Of a stretch of DNA of 64,000 nt, positions 9,200 to 18,840 are shown piece by piece. The first letter of the stretch is position 1, and each line of letters starts with the position of its first letter. The notes beneath the pieces were generated by a model, which was not told where the DNA came from, did no database searches, and saw only the letters and a list, made by a program, of their open reading frames with translations. A program made the translations under genes and the position numbers. The DNA is from Paenibacillus sp. FSL H8-0079 (GTDB taxonomy: Bacteria; Bacillota; Bacilli; Paenibacillales; Paenibacillaceae). Location of the stretch: contig NZ_CP150300.1 of the NCBI RefSeq assembly GCF_037991315.1, positions 5,642,001 through 5,706,000 of the forward strand, given 5' to 3'.

Positions 9200-10174
9200 T
9201 TAGTTAGCACTCTTGTCCTCGTCTTGATTGGACGTATCAGTTGCATTTTGAATGGCTCCAGAAGCTTCGCTTGAAGTTCCATGCTTACTGTGAGCACTTT
9301 GACCATCTACTACATACTTGGTCACAATATTTTGGAACAATCCTTCTGGGAAGGCAGAATAATAAGCAACATTGCTTGTTCCTGGCTCAGCCAGTGCATT
9401 GTAACCTTCTGTAGTCAATTCCTGGGAACTTTGTTTCACTTCAGCTACCCATTTGTCAAAATCTTCGTCCGATGTAGCATTCACATCAAAACGCATTTCT
9501 CCAAAATGCTCACCTGTGAAGTTAGCGCCTGAACCCCAGTACTTACCTTCATGATCTGCCTGCAGATACAAGGTCATCGCCATACCCGACATCGTATAAA
9601 TCTGTCCTCCAAGTTGCGGAATCCAGAATGAGTTCATCGGTGAATCCGCAGTGAGTTCAAATTTCACGGGCCGGTCTGCCGGAATATTCAGCGTGTTGAC
9701 CGTTGCAATCCCTTGCTCAGGATACATAAACAGCCATTTCCAATCCAGTGAAGACACTTGGATCGTAATTGGTGCTTTCTCGTGAGCTAACGGCTTCGAA
9801 GGCTCCAGATCATACGTGTAACGAACAGTAACAATGGCAAGCAGTCCAATAATGATAATTGGAACCGTCCACCAGATTGCCTCCGCCTTCGTACTATGAG
9901 ACCAGTTAGGCTCATAAGCAGCTTTGTTATCCGGCTTGTCGCGGTAACGCCATACGATTACGGCAGACAAAATGAGTACTGGCACAATGATGACAGCACA
10001 CAAAATTGTCGAGATGACAATCAAATCTCTCTGCGAAGCGCCAATTGGCCCCTTCGGATCCAGAACAACGTACTGCCCGCCTGCCAGCATTGGCCAGACA
10101 ATCAATGCAATTGTAACCAACGTCAGGACAACCGGAATGATAATCCGGATTAGCGACCTAGGTTTCTTGTTCAT
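9200..10174 (-). CDS. cyoA: Quinol oxidase subunit II, without lipobox cysteine
   Basis: 324 residues: signal/first helix at about 9-30, a second and third helix (about 51-73 and 98-118) and a periplasm-facing cupredoxin domain (about 130-250). The order LDPKGPIG, YEPNWSHSTKAEAIWWTVPI and LEPSKPLAHE matches CyoA. The CuA ligand set (two Cys, two His) is absent from the loop GQIYTMSGMAMTLYL, so the enzyme accepts quinol, not cytochrome c. Unlike the lipoprotein LxGC of Escherichia coli CyoA or Bacillus QoxA, this protein has LAGG at 30-33, so it should not be lipid-modified. The Ser/Asp/His-rich tail after about 290 is poorly conserved. Confidence 0.93.
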   Translation of the reverse strand: MNKKPRSLIRIIIPVVLTLVTIALIVWPMLAGGQYVVLDPKGPIGASQRDLIVISTILCAVIIVPVLILSAVIVWRYRDKPDNKAAYEPNWSHSTKAEAIWWTVPIIIIGLLAIVTVRYTYDLEPSKPLAHEKAPITIQVSSLDWKWLFMYPEQGIATVNTLNIPADRPVKFELTADSPMNSFWIPQLGGQIYTMSGMAMTLYLQADHEGKYWGSGANFTGEHFGEMRFDVNATSDEDFDKWVAEVKQSSQELTTEGYNALAEPGTSNVAYYSAFPEGLFQNIVTKYVVDGQSAHSKHGTSSEASGAIQNATDTSNQDEDKSAN

Positions 10175-10201
10175 TTTGATCCCCTCTCCTTAAATTCGCT
10201 C

Positions 10202-10219
10202 ATACTGAAAAATCAGTAT
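10202..10219. promoter_or_regulatory. Inverted repeat upstream of cyoA
   Basis: ATACTGA (10202-10208) and TCAGTAT (10213-10219) form a 7-bp dyad 28 bases before the cyoA start. It could be an operator or a small RNA hairpin in the leader. The rest of the gap to 10376 is AT-rich; it includes the palindrome TTGTTAACAA (10269-10278) and TGTGA..TCACA half sites (10302-10321) spaced 8 bases, one turn wider than a standard Fnr site. Confidence 0.4.
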
Positions 10220-10375
10220 ACTACTCTCTTCCTACTAAAGATATCAGAAATGAACAACTTTTTTGTTCTTGTTAACAAATTTGTCGATTTTACACCTTAA
10301 ATGTGTGAATTTTTTCTCACAAATCGCTTGCGTGGTTGATATTTGCTTATTGTAATCTTTACACATCAAGTCACA

Positions 10376-10433
10376 GAATAAAACCCTTTGCAGTCCCGTT
10401 GAACAGTGTCAACGAATCCGCAAAGGGCTTTAT
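10376..10433 (-). terminator. Terminator of the small membrane protein gene
   Basis: AATAAAACCCTTTGC pairs with GCAAAGGGCTTTATT and contains an inner CGTTGA/TCAACG hairpin. It is flanked by AT-rich arms in both directions, so it could also act on the plus strand. Confidence 0.75.
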
Positions 10434-10492
10434 TGACTGGATTCCGGGTACTTATCCAGTCTTATTATGAACGAATTAACGCAGGATTATAA

Positions 10493-10756
10493 TCAATCGG
10501 CGCCTTCGTCTTCCCGGCGTGTATGAACAAGGCCTATCGCTTTGGCAATAACGTAGATAAACACACTACCTACAAGGAATCCAATACCGACCATCAAGCC
10601 AAGATTACGATCATTAAAATCATTCAGATTGATCAGACACATGACCACTCCCGTAATGAGTGCGACCCATGCCAGAACTGTCATCGTCAAGACGGCGCGC
10701 CGCATATTTTTGTCTTTGCGCTCCAATTGGCTAACCATTGCTGTCTTCGATGCCAT
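10493..10756 (-). CDS. Small two-helix membrane protein, unknown function
   Basis: 87 residues from an ATG at 10756 preceded by AAAGGAAG. A basic N-terminus (MASKTAMVSQLERKDKNMRR) is followed by two hydrophobic helices (about 20-41 and 51-72) and a charged tail (HTRREDEGAD), giving an N-in C-in hairpin. An upstream in-frame start at 10813 would add 19 residues without a good ribosome site. It stands alone between two terminators. I do not recognise the family. Its place next to the quinol oxidase is not evidence of a joint function. Confidence 0.65.
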   Translation of the reverse strand: MASKTAMVSQLERKDKNMRRAVLTMTVLAWVALITGVVMCLINLNDFNDRNLGLMVGIGFLVGSVFIYVIAKAIGLVHTRREDEGAD

Positions 10757-10801
10757 AGTAAACACTTCCTTTTCCCTTTTTGTAAGTGCTTTCCTTATAC
10801 C

Positions 10802-10832
10802 AATATACCACATCAGTATGATTTTTAGTCAA
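10802..10832 (-). promoter_or_regulatory. Putative promoter with 19-base spacer
   Basis: TTGACT (10832-10827) and TATATT (10807-10802) are 19 bases apart, upstream of the small membrane protein gene. The wide spacer makes it weak or regulated. The remaining bases up to the next terminator at 11009 hold nothing I can support. Confidence 0.4.
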
Positions 10833-11008
10833 CAAATGTTCAAATTTTCTTCGCAATTTGGACACTTTATTTTAAATTCACCCGTTGACAAAACATTATT
10901 CGTTTCTTCCTCACTTCTTATAACCCAAAAATAGCCTCTTCATAACAGGAACTACACTTGACCTGATCAAACCTTTATGATCTCATCATTTTCACCTGTA
11001 ATAAAACA

Positions 11009-11051
11009 CAAAAAAGACGGCACATCGGAATACTCCAATGCTACCGTCTTT
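11009..11051 (-). terminator. Terminator of the GH95-GH1 unit
   Basis: AAAGACGG..CATTGGA on the minus strand pairs with TCCGATG..CCGTCTTT and is followed by a T-run. Confidence 0.85.
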
Positions 11052-11115
11052 CTCATCTTTAATAAGGTATCTATATAATTAGGAACTGCTTTCCCCTTAA
11101 AACCTGCCACCCAAT

Positions 11116-12477
11116 CTACTGGGGATTATGTTCGTTCCGTGTTTCCAGCCAATTATTCTTAATGACATTCTGATACCAGTAATAGCTCTCCTTCGGCGTT
11201 CTCACAAGTGAACGATAATCCATATGAACGAGACCGAAACGCATCCGGTAGCCTTCTGCCCATTCGAAATTATCCATCAATGACCACGCCATGTATCCTT
11301 TCAGGTTAATGCCATCATTAATGATGCGGTGAATCTGAGCCAAGTGCTGTTCATAATATGCAATCCGGCGATCATCATTAATTTTGCCATTCTCCAGATC
11401 ATCATTGATGCAGGCACCATTCTCCGTGATATATACATCCACATTGCCGTATTTCTGCAAGTAGTGCATGAATTCATACAAACCGCGTGATTCCACCGGC
11501 CAGCCAATATCGGTTTTGGTCAATCCCATATCGACTTCTTCCGATTGCAGAGCGCCTGCTTCCGGGTTGAAGCGATTGATTCCCATCGTATAGTAGTTAA
11601 TGCCGAGCAAATCGATCGGTTGCGAGATGATCTCCATATCGCCTTCCTGAATTGGCACCGTAGCTCCCGCTTCTGCGAACCAGTCCACCATAAATTGCGG
11701 ATAGGAGCCTTTGTAGATCGGGTCTAGGAACCAATCGGTATTGAGCGCGATTGATCGATCACACGCAGCCTGGTCCTCAGGAGATTTGCTGTACGGCTCT
11801 GCCCAGCATACGTTCGGAGCAATACCGATCTGTCCGGTTGTACCCAAACGACGGAAGGATTGAACGGCTTTACCGTGAGCGACCAGCAATCCATGAGCCA
11901 CATTGATTGACGTCTGCAGGTCTTTGTTTCCTGGCGCATGAATCCCGAGAAGGTTTGACAGGAACGCGATGCACCATGGTTCGTTGAATGTCAGCCAGAA
12001 GTTGATTTTGCCAGAGAATTCTTTGAAGATCACTTCGGCATATTTCACAAAAGCATCCACAGTTCTGCGGTTGCCCCAGCCTCCGTCATCCTCCAGCGTT
12101 TGCGGAAGATCCCAATGATACAGTGTGAGGAACGGTTCAATTCCAGCCTCGATCAATGCATCCACGAAGCGATGGTAGAAGTCCAGACCTTCCCGATTGA
12201 TCTCACCATCTCCGTCAGGAATAATACGCGGCCAGGCAATGGAGAACCGGTATGTATTAATCCCGAGTTTCTTCATCAGTTCGATGTCTTCCTCATACCG
12301 ATGGTAACTATCACACGCGACATCTCCATTATCTCCGTTATATACTTTGCCAGGAGTGCGTGCAAACGTATCCCAGATGGATACTCCACGTCCACCTTCC
12401 TGTGCCGCTCCTTCTATTTGATAGGAAGCTGTTGCTGTACCCCAGCGAAAATCTTGCGGAAATTTAAAAATGGTCAT
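11116..12477 (-). CDS. GH1 beta-glucosidase (BglA type)
   Basis: 453 residues without a signal peptide, so intracellular. A full-length family GH1 TIM barrel: the N-terminal FPQDFRWGTATASYQIEGA, acid/base Glu166 in TFNEP and nucleophile Glu352 in ITENGA, and the tail SLMDNFEWAEGYRMRFGLVHMDY with the glucose-binding Trp/Glu pair. It hydrolyses beta-glucosides or closely related beta-glycosides to monosaccharides. No phosphate-binding signature of 6-phospho-beta-glucosidases is evident, which fits ABC import of unphosphorylated sugar. It lies 16 bases after the GH95 gene and is co-transcribed. Confidence 0.93.
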   Translation of the reverse strand: MTIFKFPQDFRWGTATASYQIEGAAQEGGRGVSIWDTFARTPGKVYNGDNGDVACDSYHRYEEDIELMKKLGINTYRFSIAWPRIIPDGDGEINREGLDFYHRFVDALIEAGIEPFLTLYHWDLPQTLEDDGGWGNRRTVDAFVKYAEVIFKEFSGKINFWLTFNEPWCIAFLSNLLGIHAPGNKDLQTSINVAHGLLVAHGKAVQSFRRLGTTGQIGIAPNVCWAEPYSKSPEDQAACDRSIALNTDWFLDPIYKGSYPQFMVDWFAEAGATVPIQEGDMEIISQPIDLLGINYYTMGINRFNPEAGALQSEEVDMGLTKTDIGWPVESRGLYEFMHYLQKYGNVDVYITENGACINDDLENGKINDDRRIAYYEQHLAQIHRIINDGINLKGYMAWSLMDNFEWAEGYRMRFGLVHMDYRSLVRTPKESYYWYQNVIKNNWLETRNEHNPQ

Positions 12478-12493
12478 GGTTTACTCCTCCGTC

Positions 12494-14875
12494 TCATGAT
12501 GACACGCGGATCGTCTGTCCTGCGGTCATGGTTAAAATAATTACATAATCGCCCTGAGGCGTAAGCTCTGCCTTGGCTTGTTCATTTCCTTCTACACGCA
12601 GCGGATGAGCACTGCGAATGGTCAGCGAGTCACTTCGGTCTGCTTTGATGACCGCTGACGCAAGCTTGTTGTCCGCCCATGTTATGCCCACTGTATAGCC
12701 ACCTCTTGCACGAAGCCCTTCCACACGTCCTTGAGTCCAGAGGTCAGGCAATGCCGGAAGTAAATGTAACTCGTTCAAGTGACTCTGCAACAACATCTCG
12801 GCCATACCAGCCGTGCCTCCAAAGTTACCATCGATCTGGAACGGCGGATGATCGTCAAACAGATTCGGATGTGTGGATCGGGCCAGCAACGTACGCACAA
12901 ACTGATGTGCCTGGCTGCTATCCAACAGTCGTGCATACAGGTTGATCAACCATGCACAGCTCCATCCTGTATGCCCTCCCCCTTGTGAAATACGACGTTC
13001 AAGCGATACCCTTGCAGCTTCCACAAGTTCCGGTGTGTGCACTCGATTGATCTGCTCTCCCGGATACAGTCCATACAGATGGGAGACGTGACGATGCCCT
13101 GGCTCGGATTCGGCAAAATCCTTAAACCACTCCAGCAATTGTCCTTCGCTCCCAATTCGGAATGGATAGAGTTTGCCCAGAGCCTCACTCCAATCGCTTG
13201 CCAACGACTCATCTATATTTAGTTGCTTCGAGGCCTCAATACAGCGGCTGAACAGTTCACGAATCAAGCTCATATCCATCGTTGAAGCCATGGATATACT
13301 GCGTGCCTCTCCAGTTTCCGTAAGGAACTTGTTCTCGGGTGATGTGGATGGGATCGTCACCAGATAACCTTCCGGTCCTTCCACCAGCCAGTCGAGACAG
13401 AAGAGTGCAGCCTCTTTCATGATCGGATAGGCACGTTCCTCAAGAAAACGCTGATCCCCGGTAAATTGGTAATGCTCCCATAGATGCGAGGTCAGCCACA
13501 CGCCACCCATCGGCCAGAAAGCCCAGCTTGCATCACCGCCTGTCGGTGTCGAGGTTCTCCAGATATCCACGTTATGATGGGCAGTCCATCCACGAGCTCC
13601 ATACAGAATCCGCGCTGTTCGGCGTCCTGTATCACTGAGATCCGTCAGCATATCAAACAATGGCTCATGACATTCACTGAGATTGCACACTTCTGCCGGC
13701 CAGTAGTTCATTTCGGTGTTGATGTTGATCGTGTAATCACTGTGCCATGGCGGCTCCACCTGATGGTTCCAGATTCCCTGCAGATTGGCAGGCTGGCTTC
13801 CAGGGCGCGAACTCGCCATTAACAGATATCTTCCATATTGAAAATAAAGTGCCTCCAGCCCAGGGTCTTGATCCCCTGCCTGATAGGCCTGAAGCCGCTC
13901 ATCCGTAGGCAATTCGGCGTTAGCCGATACACCGAGATCAATAGAGACTCTGTTAAACAAAGCGTTATGATCTTCTACATGTCGTTCACGAAGGGCTTCC
14001 GTACCATGTGCGATTGCTTTAGAGATCGTATCCCTGCATTCCTTTTCCAGCACCAGGTTGTCCTTCACAGGCAACACATCGTAACTTTCAAAAGACGTAG
14101 CCGCCGCCAGATGGAAAACAACCTGATCAGCACCCTGAATATGCAGCTTGCCTTCCAGATTGGTGACCTTGGCCTGCTCGCCTGTTGCCGTAACTGCCAC
14201 ACGCACAGCATAAGCGGTTCCCCGATCCTCCTCATAGATGACGGATTCCGGGTGATCCCTGAAGTAATTGGACTCCACATGACTTGGGCACCGACTGAAC
14301 ATGGTGAGTGCATCTCCCGAAGTCTGAAGCTGATAAGGATGGGGACTGTCTAGCGTAATACTTACATTCACAGCACCCTTCCGATCAGCAGTCAATGTGC
14401 AGACCATCAGATCATCCGAAGCGCTGGCATATACTTCACGTACATAACGAGTTTCTTCCCATGAGTACGTCGTGGTGGCAATACCTGATTCCAGATCAAG
14501 CTCACGCTCAAATGAATCATACGAAAGATCATCCAGACCCTCATGGTTTAATAGGAAGTGACCCATCGGCTGATAGGCCTCCACATCACGACCTAGCATT
14601 TCACGGTTCAATAAATCCTCGGCTTCGCCATACTGCCCAGCCATAATCAACTCACGTGTCTGTTTTAAATACCGCTGACTACTGTATTGAATCGTATCCC
14701 GAGGAAATCCTGACCATAATGTATCTTCATTGAGCTGAATTCGTTCATCTGCTGCGCCACCGTACACCATGCCTCCAAGACGGCCGTTTCCGATGGGCAA
14801 TGCTTCTTCCCAGCGTTTTGCCGGTTGTCGATACCATAGACGATTGATTTTAGTTTGGTTATTGTGTTGGGACAT
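12494..14875 (-). CDS. GH95 alpha-L-fucosidase-like glycoside hydrolase
   Basis: 793 residues without a signal peptide. The N-terminal domain begins with [28 protein letters not shown], the hallmark of family GH95, followed by an (alpha/alpha)6 barrel. The catalytic region shows [13 protein letters not shown] (384-394; Asn pair assisting the general base) and STSPEN with Glu514 as the probable acid. GH95 enzymes invert and usually remove alpha-1,2-linked L-fucose; some members act on L-galactose. Start ATG 14875 has AGGAGC upstream. It is followed by the GH1 gene and preceded by an SBP terminator plus the locus operator, so it has its own promoter. Which deoxyhexose it prefers cannot be decided here. 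Confidence 0.9.
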   Translation of the reverse strand: MSQHNNQTKINRLWYRQPAKRWEEALPIGNGRLGGMVYGGAADERIQLNEDTLWSGFPRDTIQYSSQRYLKQTRELIMAGQYGEAEDLLNREMLGRDVEAYQPMGHFLLNHEGLDDLSYDSFERELDLESGIATTTYSWEETRYVREVYASASDDLMVCTLTADRKGAVNVSITLDSPHPYQLQTSGDALTMFSRCPSHVESNYFRDHPESVIYEEDRGTAYAVRVAVTATGEQAKVTNLEGKLHIQGADQVVFHLAAATSFESYDVLPVKDNLVLEKECRDTISKAIAHGTEALRERHVEDHNALFNRVSIDLGVSANAELPTDERLQAYQAGDQDPGLEALYFQYGRYLLMASSRPGSQPANLQGIWNHQVEPPWHSDYTININTEMNYWPAEVCNLSECHEPLFDMLTDLSDTGRRTARILYGARGWTAHHNVDIWRTSTPTGGDASWAFWPMGGVWLTSHLWEHYQFTGDQRFLEERAYPIMKEAALFCLDWLVEGPEGYLVTIPSTSPENKFLTETGEARSISMASTMDMSLIRELFSRCIEASKQLNIDESLASDWSEALGKLYPFRIGSEGQLLEWFKDFAESEPGHRHVSHLYGLYPGEQINRVHTPELVEAARVSLERRISQGGGHTGWSCAWLINLYARLLDSSQAHQFVRTLLARSTHPNLFDDHPPFQIDGNFGGTAGMAEMLLQSHLNELHLLPALPDLWTQGRVEGLRARGGYTVGITWADNKLASAVIKADRSDSLTIRSAHPLRVEGNEQAKAELTPQGDYVIILTMTAGQTIRVSS

Positions 14876-14918
14876 GATTAGCTCCTGTTCCTAAATAAGC
14901 TGTATTATTCTCGATGAC

Positions 14919-14944
14919 ATAAAACGTTTTCGGTAAGTGCTTAC
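14919..14944. promoter_or_regulatory. Locus operator copy 1 (CGAAAACGTTTTAT) plus GTAAGTGCTTAC dyad
   Basis: ATAAAACGTTTTCG (14919-14932) is one of four exact copies of this 14-mer in the locus. The adjoining palindrome GTAAG-TG-CTTAC (14933-14944) recurs in a related form at 16960-16971. Both lie within 70 bases of the GH95 start. The core is cre-like (LacI/CcpA family). Confidence 0.65.
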
Positions 14945-15003
14945 AATAAGAAAATTATATGTGATTTCAAAATTTGCGTCAATGCAAATCATCACAACAT
15001 CCA

Positions 15004-15033
15004 CAAAAAAAAGGCCCCATATAGGGCCTTTCC
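15004..15033 (-). terminator. Terminator of solute-binding protein gene 1
   Basis: AAAGGCCC/GGGCCTTT with a short loop, followed by eight Ts on the minus strand. Confidence 0.9.
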
Positions 15034-15064
15034 TTGTGTAACCATGGATTGCAGACAATCTATA

Positions 15065-16762
15065 TTATTTTACGTCTTTTCCTGTCCACAGAGAGACACG
15101 TTCCTTAACCCAAACCGTAAATTGTTTCTCCATTTCAACTGCACCCGCTTTGTCCAAATCAGCCAGTAAAGCATCATAGGTTGCATCAAAGTTTGCTGGT
15201 GTAGTCAGAACAGCTTCCGGAATCCGTTTGCGGATGATATCCTGCGTTTTCTGGAAAGTTACTTCATAGTCTGTACCGGAAGGTACGGACATGTTATACG
15301 CTGCGCCCCAATCCTTAACTGGCAGATCTTCTTCAGCCGGATAGAACTCTTTCCATGTCGTAATCCCGTAAGCTTTCAGTGTTTCTTTCTCAGCAGCTGT
15401 GTAACCAGCTACAATCTGCTCAGGGAAGTTCGTTGTGTAGTAGTTATCGGTAGAATCTTTCACACCGTCACCGTATCTTGCACTAAATACATTATACATT
15501 CCAATTCCTGTTTCCTTGCTGAAATTGGAGTTGTCATTTGTTTTTCGATCTTGAACTTCATCTGGGATAACGCGTTGACCATCTTCTACGTTGTAGTGTT
15601 CGCCTTCAAGACCCCAGTTTCTCAATACCTGGCCTTCATCGGAAGCAAGCCAATCCATGAATTTAATGATACGCACTGGATCTTTGGCAGAAGTTGTGAT
15701 CCCGATGCCATAACCGTCAAATCCGGCTGGTTGGAACGTGTGATCCACAATTTCATCGTTAAGTGATACAGAGAAGTGAGCATATGTGGCGTCATCTTTG
15801 CCCGATGATTTAAGTGCGTTCTCCGCTTCTTGATAATTCCACTCTTGGTCAATCAGACCGAGGACACGGCCACTTGCAATTTTAGACTTATATTGGTCAT
15901 CCTTTTGAACAAATGCATCTTTGTCCAACAGGCCTTCATTGTACATTTTGTTCAACCAACGGAAATATTCTCTTTCCTCTGGACGTTTGTAGTGTAGTTT
16001 TGCTTCATACGTTTCAGGGTCAATGTAATATTCACCATCATCCGGTGCACCTGTTGCCTGGAAAGCTGGATTCGTTACCGTAATCATGATCTTCCAGTCA
16101 TCTGCATTCAATGTCAATGGAATGGTTGGCTGACCATCAATCGTTGGATGTTTTTCATAATAAGCTCTGAGTACGTTCTCGTAATCCTCAAGTGTCTTCA
16201 CTTCAGGGTACCCAAGCTCTTTCAATACTCTTTGCTGAATTTCAAATCCACCTGTAGCGTCAAACGTAACATTATCGACACCCATATTGGTTGGAATGGT
16301 ATATATCGCTTGATCTTCAAGACTGTATTTCAAACGGTTCATCTGTTCTCCATAGATTTTTTTCAGATTGGGAGCATGCTCCTCAATCAGATCCGTGAGA
16401 TCCAGCATCGCGCCTGCATCCACAAGCTTAGATAAGTTACCTTTAGGGTAGATCATATCAGGAAAGTCACCACTGGCAGCCATAAGCGCAATCTTCTGGT
16501 TACCACCATCGTTTACATCATACTCTGCTTCAATGGTAACGCCTGTTTGCTCCGTAATCTTTTTACCAACAGCATCTTGCATCTTGTTCCAGGTTGGACT
16601 AGCATCCGCCCCGAAGAATGTAACTGTGACCGGTTCGGTTCCGCTGGACTCCGAAGTCTCTTTGGTTCCCGAATTCCCACAGCCAGCTGTGACCAACATT
16701 GCACTTGCGAGCATCAACATTGCAAACGTCTTGGGTGTATTACCTTTCATTTTGCCTCTCAT
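15065..16762 (-). CDS. Extracellular sugar-binding lipoprotein, paralogue 1
   Basis: 565 residues: a signal peptide with lipobox LVTAGC (lipidated Cys28) and a large type-1 solute-binding domain of the LplA/YtcQ class used for oligosaccharides in Paenibacillus. It captures saccharide outside the membrane and hands it to permeases of the 21047-22948 type. It is very similar along its whole length to the next two genes, for example MLDLTDLIEEHAPNLKKIYG and ITVTNPAFQATGAPDDGEYY. The start at 16762 has GGGGGA upstream; ATG 16750 is an alternative. It is a single-gene unit with its own promoter and terminator, downstream of two locus operators. It has no dedicated permease. Confidence 0.92.
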   Translation of the reverse strand: MRGKMKGNTPKTFAMLMLASAMLVTAGCGNSGTKETSESSGTEPVTVTFFGADASPTWNKMQDAVGKKITEQTGVTIEAEYDVNDGGNQKIALMAASGDFPDMIYPKGNLSKLVDAGAMLDLTDLIEEHAPNLKKIYGEQMNRLKYSLEDQAIYTIPTNMGVDNVTFDATGGFEIQQRVLKELGYPEVKTLEDYENVLRAYYEKHPTIDGQPTIPLTLNADDWKIMITVTNPAFQATGAPDDGEYYIDPETYEAKLHYKRPEEREYFRWLNKMYNEGLLDKDAFVQKDDQYKSKIASGRVLGLIDQEWNYQEAENALKSSGKDDATYAHFSVSLNDEIVDHTFQPAGFDGYGIGITTSAKDPVRIIKFMDWLASDEGQVLRNWGLEGEHYNVEDGQRVIPDEVQDRKTNDNSNFSKETGIGMYNVFSARYGDGVKDSTDNYYTTNFPEQIVAGYTAAEKETLKAYGITTWKEFYPAEEDLPVKDWGAAYNMSVPSGTDYEVTFQKTQDIIRKRIPEAVLTTPANFDATYDALLADLDKAGAVEMEKQFTVWVKERVSLWTGKDVK

Positions 16763-16799
16763 TGTCTAGTTCCCCCTATTATTTATGAAGGTTTTATCT

Positions 16800-16819
16800 G
16801 TATAACAGGCTTATGCCTG
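16800..16819 (-). promoter_or_regulatory. Conserved promoter element of SBP gene 1
   Basis: GTATAACAGGCT (16800-16811) is shared exactly with 18823-18834, at 38 and 40 bases before the two SBP starts. Read on the minus strand it gives TGTTATACA, an extended -10 element, preceded by a CAGGC/GCCTG dyad. Confidence 0.55.
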
Positions 16820-16922
16820 AGGATACCACTTTTTTGAATGCGCTTTCGATACAGTCCATTATGGCTTTTTGTAAAGCTAGCGTCTCCATCGGTTTAAGCG
16901 ATAAAACATTCTGCTAACAAGC

Positions 16923-16971
16923 ATAAAACGTTTTCGCAATAACTATAAAACGCTTACTGAAAGTGCTTACA
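16923..16971. promoter_or_regulatory. Locus operator copy 2 and a variant copy
   Basis: ATAAAACGTTTTCG (16923-16936) is an exact copy of the locus 14-mer. A variant, ATAAAACGCTTACT, follows at 16945-16958, with AAGTGCTTACA at 16961-16971. The cluster is 160-210 bases upstream of SBP gene 1. Confidence 0.65.
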
Positions 16972-17010
16972 TGATAGATTATATGCTATCCACCACCCTA
17001 CGTCAACAAC

Positions 17011-17040
17011 AAAAAAAGCCCTTTCTCAAGGGCTTTTTTT
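17011..17040. terminator. Terminator of solute-binding protein gene 2
   Basis: AAAAAAAGCCCTT tctc AAGGGCTTTTTTT is symmetric and can work in both directions; the adjacent gene is on the minus strand. Confidence 0.93.
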
Positions 17041-17079
17041 GAAATGAAAACCATTGGCTTTTATGCCTTGTTTTCAATC

Positions 17080-18783
17080 TTATTTCACATCTTTTCCAGT
17101 CCACAGCGCAACACGTTCTTTGATCCAAACCGTATATTGTTTCTCCATTTCAACTGCACCCGCTTTATCGAGTTCAGCCAGGAGACTGTCATATACGCTG
17201 TCGAAGTTCTCAGGTTTGGCAAGGATGGCTTCCGGAATCCGTTTACGGATGATATCCTGCGTTTTCTGGAACGTTACGTTGTAATCCGTGTCGGAAGGTA
17301 CAGGCATGTTATATGCTGCGCCCCAGTCTTTCAGTTTCAGTTCATCTTCAGAAGGATAGAAATCTTTCCAAGTTGTAATACCATATGCTTTCAACGTTTC
17401 CTTCTCTGCTGGTGTGTAACTTGCTTGGATCTGTTCAGGGAAGTTCGTTGTGTAGAAGTTGTCTGTAGCATCTTTTACCCCATCACCGTATCTTGCGCTG
17501 AATATGTTGTACAATCCAACTCCCGTTTCTTTGGTGAAGTTCGAGTTGTCATTCGTTTTGCGCTCCTGAACCTCGTCAGGAATGATACGTTTGCCATCTT
17601 CTACGTTGTAGTGTTCGCCTTCAACACCCCAGTTTCTCAATACTTGACCTTCATCGGAAGCGAGCCAATCCATAAATTTGATGATACGAACCGGATCTTT
17701 GGCTGACGTTGTGATCCCGATACCATAACCATCAAATCCGGTTGGTTGGAACGTATGATCCACAATGTCCTTGTTCAGGGACACGGAGAAGTGAGCATAT
17801 GTGGCGTCATCTTTGCCCGCTGCTTTGAGAGCATTTTCAGCTTCACCATAGTTCCAGTCCTGGTCAATCAGACCGAGTACACGACCACTTGCAATTTTGG
17901 ATTTGTATTGATCATCTTTTTGAACAAAAGTATCTTTGTCGAGCAGTCCTTCATTATACATTTTGTTCAACCAACGGAAATACTCTTTTTCCTCAGGACG
18001 TTTGTAGTGAAGCATTGCTTCATACGTTTCAGGGTTAATGTAATATTCACCATCATCCGGTCCACCTGTTGCCTGGAAGGCAGGGTTCGTTACCGTGATC
18101 ATGATCTTCCAGTCATCTGCATTCAATGTCAGCGGAATGGTTGGTTGACCATCGATTGTTGGATGTTTTTCATAATACGTTCTAAGAACGTTCTCGTAAT
18201 CCTCAAGTGTTTTCACTTCAGGATATCCCAGCTCTTTCAAGACTCTTTGCTGGATTTCGAAACCGCCACCTGCATCAAATGCAACGTTATCTACACCCAT
18301 ATTCGTTGGAATAGCATAGATCGCCTGATCATCCAGACTGTATTTCAAACGATTCATCTGCTCACCATAGATTTTTTTCAGGTTTGGTGCATGTTCTTCA
18401 ATCAGGTCAGTCAGGTCCAGCATTGCGCCTGCATCCACTAGCTTCGACAAGTTACCTTTAGGAAAGATAATATCAGGGTAATCACCGCTGGCAGCCATTA
18501 AAGGAATCTTTTGGTCGCCACCATTATTCACATCATACTCTGCTTCAATTGTAACACCTGTTTGTTTGGTGATCTCTTGGCCCACTGCATCTTTCATGTT
18601 ATTCCAGCTTGGACTTGCATCTGCACCAAAGAATGTAAAGGTTACCGGGGTGGTCGTATCTCCAGAATCAACCGGCTTTTCTGAAGCGGTAGTTCCTCCT
18701 CCACTGCCGCTGCATCCTGCTGTAATTGCAAGAGCACTGGCTAACAGAAGCATTGCGAATGTTTTTGGTGTTTTGCCCTTCAT
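17080..18783 (-). CDS. Extracellular sugar-binding lipoprotein, paralogue 2
   Basis: 567 residues with lipobox ITAGC (Cys24) and the same LplA-class binding domain as its neighbours. It resembles paralogue 1 much more closely than paralogue 3: long stretches such as the PEERxYFRWLNKMYNEGLLDKD region and the C-terminal KERVALWTGKDVK are nearly identical, so these two probably arose by a recent duplication. Differences cluster in the linker after the lipobox and at scattered binding-domain sites. AAGGGGG lies before ATG 18783. It is flanked by its own promoter motif and terminator. The ligand is inferred to be an oligosaccharide processed by the GH95, GH2 and GH1 enzymes. Confidence 0.92.
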   Translation of the reverse strand: MKGKTPKTFAMLLLASALAITAGCSGSGGGTTASEKPVDSGDTTTPVTFTFFGADASPSWNNMKDAVGQEITKQTGVTIEAEYDVNNGGDQKIPLMAASGDYPDIIFPKGNLSKLVDAGAMLDLTDLIEEHAPNLKKIYGEQMNRLKYSLDDQAIYAIPTNMGVDNVAFDAGGGFEIQQRVLKELGYPEVKTLEDYENVLRTYYEKHPTIDGQPTIPLTLNADDWKIMITVTNPAFQATGGPDDGEYYINPETYEAMLHYKRPEEKEYFRWLNKMYNEGLLDKDTFVQKDDQYKSKIASGRVLGLIDQDWNYGEAENALKAAGKDDATYAHFSVSLNKDIVDHTFQPTGFDGYGIGITTSAKDPVRIIKFMDWLASDEGQVLRNWGVEGEHYNVEDGKRIIPDEVQERKTNDNSNFTKETGVGLYNIFSARYGDGVKDATDNFYTTNFPEQIQASYTPAEKETLKAYGITTWKDFYPSEDELKLKDWGAAYNMPVPSDTDYNVTFQKTQDIIRKRIPEAILAKPENFDSVYDSLLAELDKAGAVEMEKQYTVWIKERVALWTGKDVK

Positions 18784-18822
18784 GTGTAATCCCCCTTATG
18801 GATATAATGAAGCTGTATATTT

Positions 18823-18840
18823 GTATAACAGGCTGACCTG
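18823..18840 (-). promoter_or_regulatory. Conserved promoter element of SBP gene 2
   Basis: GTATAACAGGCT followed by GACCTG gives the same TGTTATACA plus CAGG/CCTG arrangement as the SBP gene 1 promoter, 40 bases before the start. A cre-like AAAAGCGCTTTCTT follows at 18894-18907. Confidence 0.55.

Noticed and set aside
10302..10321. Possible Rex or Fnr site upstream of the quinol oxidase operon
   Set aside because: TGTGA and TCACA half-sites are present, but their spacing of 8 bases does not fit Fnr (6) or the Rex arrangement. Kept only as a remark.
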